Part shown: positions 61,353 through 64,000 of the stretch, piece after piece
Numbering within the stretch: the first letter of the stretch is position 1
Layout: each line of letters opens with the position of its first letter
Assembly: GCA_036936605.1 (NCBI GenBank)
Contig: JAUPFV010000002.1
Span: 217,427,046 to 217,491,045, forward strand
DNA from: Limnanthes douglasii subsp. nivea
Lineage: Eukaryota; Streptophyta; Magnoliopsida; Brassicales; Limnanthaceae
Length of the DNA stretch: 64,000 nucleotides
Reading direction: 5' to 3'
Position numbers and translations under genes: made by a program
The notes under the pieces: generated by a model
What the model was told of the DNA's origin: nothing
The model's database searches: none
What the model saw: the letters and a program-made list of their open reading frames with translations, nothing else

Positions 61353-61552
61353 TACCAAATTTTGTTGGAAAACCTTGTAGGTCCAAAATTTAATAGTTTA
61401 AGACTAAATTTTGTTGGAAGACGTCGTGGGTCCAAAATTTAATGGTTGTAGACCAACTTTTTGTTAAAAGACTCTGTGGGTCCACAATTTTATAGTAGTA
61501 GACCAAGTTTTTGTTGGAAGACCATCTAGGTCCAAAATTGTAGAGTTTTAAG
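61353..61552. repeat. 49-50-bp tandem repeat, 4 units, copy B
   Basis: The counterpart of 22541-22740, with the same four units. Confidence 0.9.
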
Positions 61553-61644
61553 GCAAAAACTTGTATATATATAAATCGGCTAATAAGGCACCTCGTTAAA
61601 CCTTCGTGTGCCTATCAGGATAGGAAAGAGTATGCCACCGATAC

Positions 61645-61647
<3 letters not shown>

Positions 61648-61723
<76 letters not shown>
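61648..61723. repeat. Compound (CA)n(TA)n microsatellite, copy B
   Basis: A pure CA run followed by a TA run, 76 bp in total. Copy A has only a short CACGCATATATATATA at the same place (22835-22853), so the tract expanded in B or shrank in A. Confidence 0.97.
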
Positions 61724-61725
<2 letters not shown>

Positions 61726-61735
61726 CATTCACTCT

Positions 61736-64000
61736 AAATATAATTTAAGATGCTTTATATTCCAAGGGTGCTTAAGATTTTTTCCTTCTTTATCTTTAAT
61801 CCAATATTTTCCAGGCTTCACTTTCTCTGTTATCTAATATGGGCCTTCCCAATTGGGACATAACGTTTCGAGGTTCTTTTCTTTGGTATGAAGAAAAAAA
61901 ATTCTTAACACTTGATCGCCCACTTTAAATTCCCTTCGTTTAACCGTGGAAGCAAATATACTTCTCATCAGTGTTTGATAATGCATTAAAATTTTTTGCG
62001 CTCACCTTCTTTTTTCTTCAATCAAGCTCCATTGCTCTATTTGCATCATTAAGCTCTTCGGAATATGTCATAATTTGATAAGACGGAAAAACTCCCTTGG
62101 ATGGTACAACTGCATCTATCCCATATACCAATGAAAATGAGGATTCTGATGTTACTGTATGAGAAATTGTTCGGTATGCTAAAGAACTTCTTGCAGATAA
62201 TCAGGCCACTTTCCTGCCTTCCCTTCCAAGTTTTTCTTTAGCCTATCAAGAATTGTCTGGTTGGTGACTTCTACTTTCCCATTTTCTTATGGGTGAAAAG
62301 GAGCTGAAAAACACTGATATATCCCTCAAGAATTTAAAAAGTTATTCAAATTTTTGTTATCAAATTGAGGTTCATTATCTGTAGTGATTTTCATGGGAAC
62401 CCCAAAACGACAAAAAATATTCTAAGTCATAAATCTGATTACATCTTTGGTTTTTGTTCCTGTTAATGGCTCTGATATACTTTTGAGGGGACCTCCTGCC
62501 TTATGAATTATATTAGCGAACCTTTGACAGGTATCACATCTTTTAACCAACTTTTTCACATCGGAAGAGATTGTAGGATAGTAGTATCCGGCCAAAAACA
62601 CTCTTCTTATTAGAGCCTTGTACCCACAATGAACAAACCTTTCTCCATCATGAAATTTTGATAATATCATTTGTGATTCATTCTTGCTTAAGCATCGAAG
62701 CAAAGGTCTATTGAAATATTTTTTGTATAAGATGCCTCCAAGGATCATATATCCATGAGATTTGAAACGTACTTTTTTAAGACAATGACTTATCAACTTG
62801 TATTTCATCATTTACCAAAAACATAATGATGTCTAGTCTCAAATCTTCCTCTTCACAAACATATATTTGAGGGTCTTCATCTATCATTCCAATTTATTGC
62901 TTTAAATTTTTAACAATCGATGGGCTTTCCTGTGTAATAATCGATGGATACGTCTCCGAATACAAAGCGGTTGCTAAGGAATCTGCCACAGAATTATTCC
63001 TTTTGGACATGCTCGTAACTGATTTTTTTGAAGACTAAAGATAAATCTTTTAGCTCATTTAAATATTTTACTAGATGATCTTTACGAGTTTCGGATTGTC
63101 CAGACGCATGATTAACAATGAGCTGTGAATCACTAAGAAACTTAAATTTTTTAGCCCCACAGATTTGTGCAAGCCTTAATCCTGCGAGAGTTGCCTCGTA
63201 CTCTTCTTCACTATTTGTTTCTCTTAAGCCAAAATGGATAGCCTGATACATTTCTACTCTCTTTGGAGAAACCAGTTATACCCTATCCCCACTTCCTCAT
63301 ATGTTTGAGCCTCAATCTGTTCGGATTACCCATTTTGCTTCAAAATTATCTTCATTAGTGTCCATATCCGACCGCTCATAATGAAACTCTACTAAGAAAT
63401 TTGTTAAGGCTTGTGCTTTGATTTCATTTATAGGTTCAAACTCAAATTAAAATCTCCTAGTTCATTTAATGGAAAAGACATTCGTACCACGATAGAAGGA
63501 GCTTGAAAATATGGCCTCTTTTTTCGAGCAGCAATTACTAATATAAGAGCCAATTTTTCTAACGTTAAATACCATTTTTTCTCATTGAATAAAATTTTGA
63601 TGATGTAGTACACTGGTTTTGGAACATTATCTTCCTCTCAGACTAACACAACACTTACACCATGTGAGACTGCTATATAAACAAATAATATTTCCCCCAG
63701 AAAAGTCTTTGTGAGGATTTCTGGTGAAGAAATATATTATTTAATCTCATAGAGAGCCTCTAAAAATTATTTTGTCCAGTTGAAATAACTTGCATTTCTT
63801 AATAATTGAAAAATGATCACATTTATCGAAGAGCAAAATATAAATATATCTAGCGCTGCCAACCTGCCTATTAATATTTGAACTTCTTTTATATTTCTAG
63901 GATGAGTCATAGATGTTAAAAATTTTAACTATTCTGGGTCGGTTTCAATCCTTTTTTCAATTACTATATATCCGAGGAACTTTCATGATCGAACCCCAAA
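61736..64000 (-). pseudogene. Tat-like Gypsy pol relic, copy B (cut by window end)
   Basis: The counterpart of 22866-25134. The integrase zinc region is in one 129-residue frame here (62422-62811, with HDG, VHC, RCDTCQ as the HHCC set), whereas copy A has a break there. Archaeal-type RNase H is at 62994-63251 and the first RNase H segment at 63428-63613. RT and protease lie beyond the window. Confidence 0.85.

Larger units (their letters stand above)
37739..64000. repeat. Copy B of the large direct duplication
   Basis: This is the partner of copy A, in direct orientation about 37.7 kb downstream. It is longer than its partner segment mainly because it keeps the whole Copia element (38567-43303). 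It has its own changes: a 205-bp deletion in the left Copia LTR at 38783, a 53-bp tandem duplication at 48988-49093, a 1.0-kb segment missing at 49406, and a long (CA)n(TA)n tract at 61648-61723. The sequence before 37739 cannot be compared, because copy A starts at the window edge. The right edge is also cut by the window. Confidence 0.95.
57253..64000 (-). mobile_element. Tat-like Ty3/Gypsy element with antisense ORF, copy B (partial)
   Basis: The layout is the same as at 18371-26633: 3' LTR ending at 57715, polypurine tract 57716-57734, antisense ORF 58684-61148, tandem repeats, and pol on the minus strand running out of the window. The left coordinate is nominal. Confidence 0.8.

Overview
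The window is AT-rich, gene-poor nuclear DNA of a flowering plant, probably a eudicot. The evidence is plant-type LTR retrotransposons (Ty1/Copia and Ty3/Gypsy Tat-like), L1-type LINEs with a C-terminal RNase H, a tRNA-derived SINE, and pieces of plant cysteine synthase and plant subtilase genes with normal GT-AG introns. I see no intact host gene. The only long intact reading frame is the 1337-residue polyprotein of a Tnt1-like Copia element (38841-42854, minus).

The dominant structure is a large direct duplication. Positions 1 to about 25134 (copy A) reappear at 37739 to 64000 (copy B) in the same order and orientation, so the repeat period is about 37.7 kb. The duplication runs off both window edges. 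Each copy contains, left to right: (1) the first exons of a cytosolic O-acetylserine(thiol)lyase pseudogene; (2) a Copia element in its third coding intron; (3) a GGTTC-rich, possibly hAT-derived segment in its fourth exon, itself split by a 5'-truncated LINE with a 15-bp target-site duplication; (4) AT-rich spacer with an (AT)n tract; (5) an array of about 120-bp degenerate repeats; (6) a decayed second Copia element; (7) a Tat-like Gypsy element read on the minus strand, with an extra ORF on the plus strand.

The copies differ in informative ways. Copy A has only the C-terminal half of the first Copia, followed by a repeated 322-bp exon block that carries the empty, pre-insertion site. Copy B has the full Copia ORF but lost 205 bp across its 3' LTR and polypurine tract. 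Copy B also lacks about 1.0 kb present in A, gained a 53-bp tandem duplication, and has longer microsatellites.

The unduplicated middle (about 25.1-37.7 kb) holds the rest of the Gypsy element, a minus-strand SINE with perfect 15-bp target-site duplications, a subtilase pseudogene with its catalytic Ser changed to Cys, a decayed tRNA-Ala, an 870-bp hairpin (foldback-like) element, several short tandem duplications and a LINE RNase H relic.

Nothing here forms an operon or pathway; the genes are linked by nested insertion. The most interesting items are the duplication, the filled-plus-empty site in copy A, the antisense ORF of the Gypsy element and the foldback-like palindrome. An assembly artefact (two haplotypes placed in tandem) remains a real alternative for the duplication.
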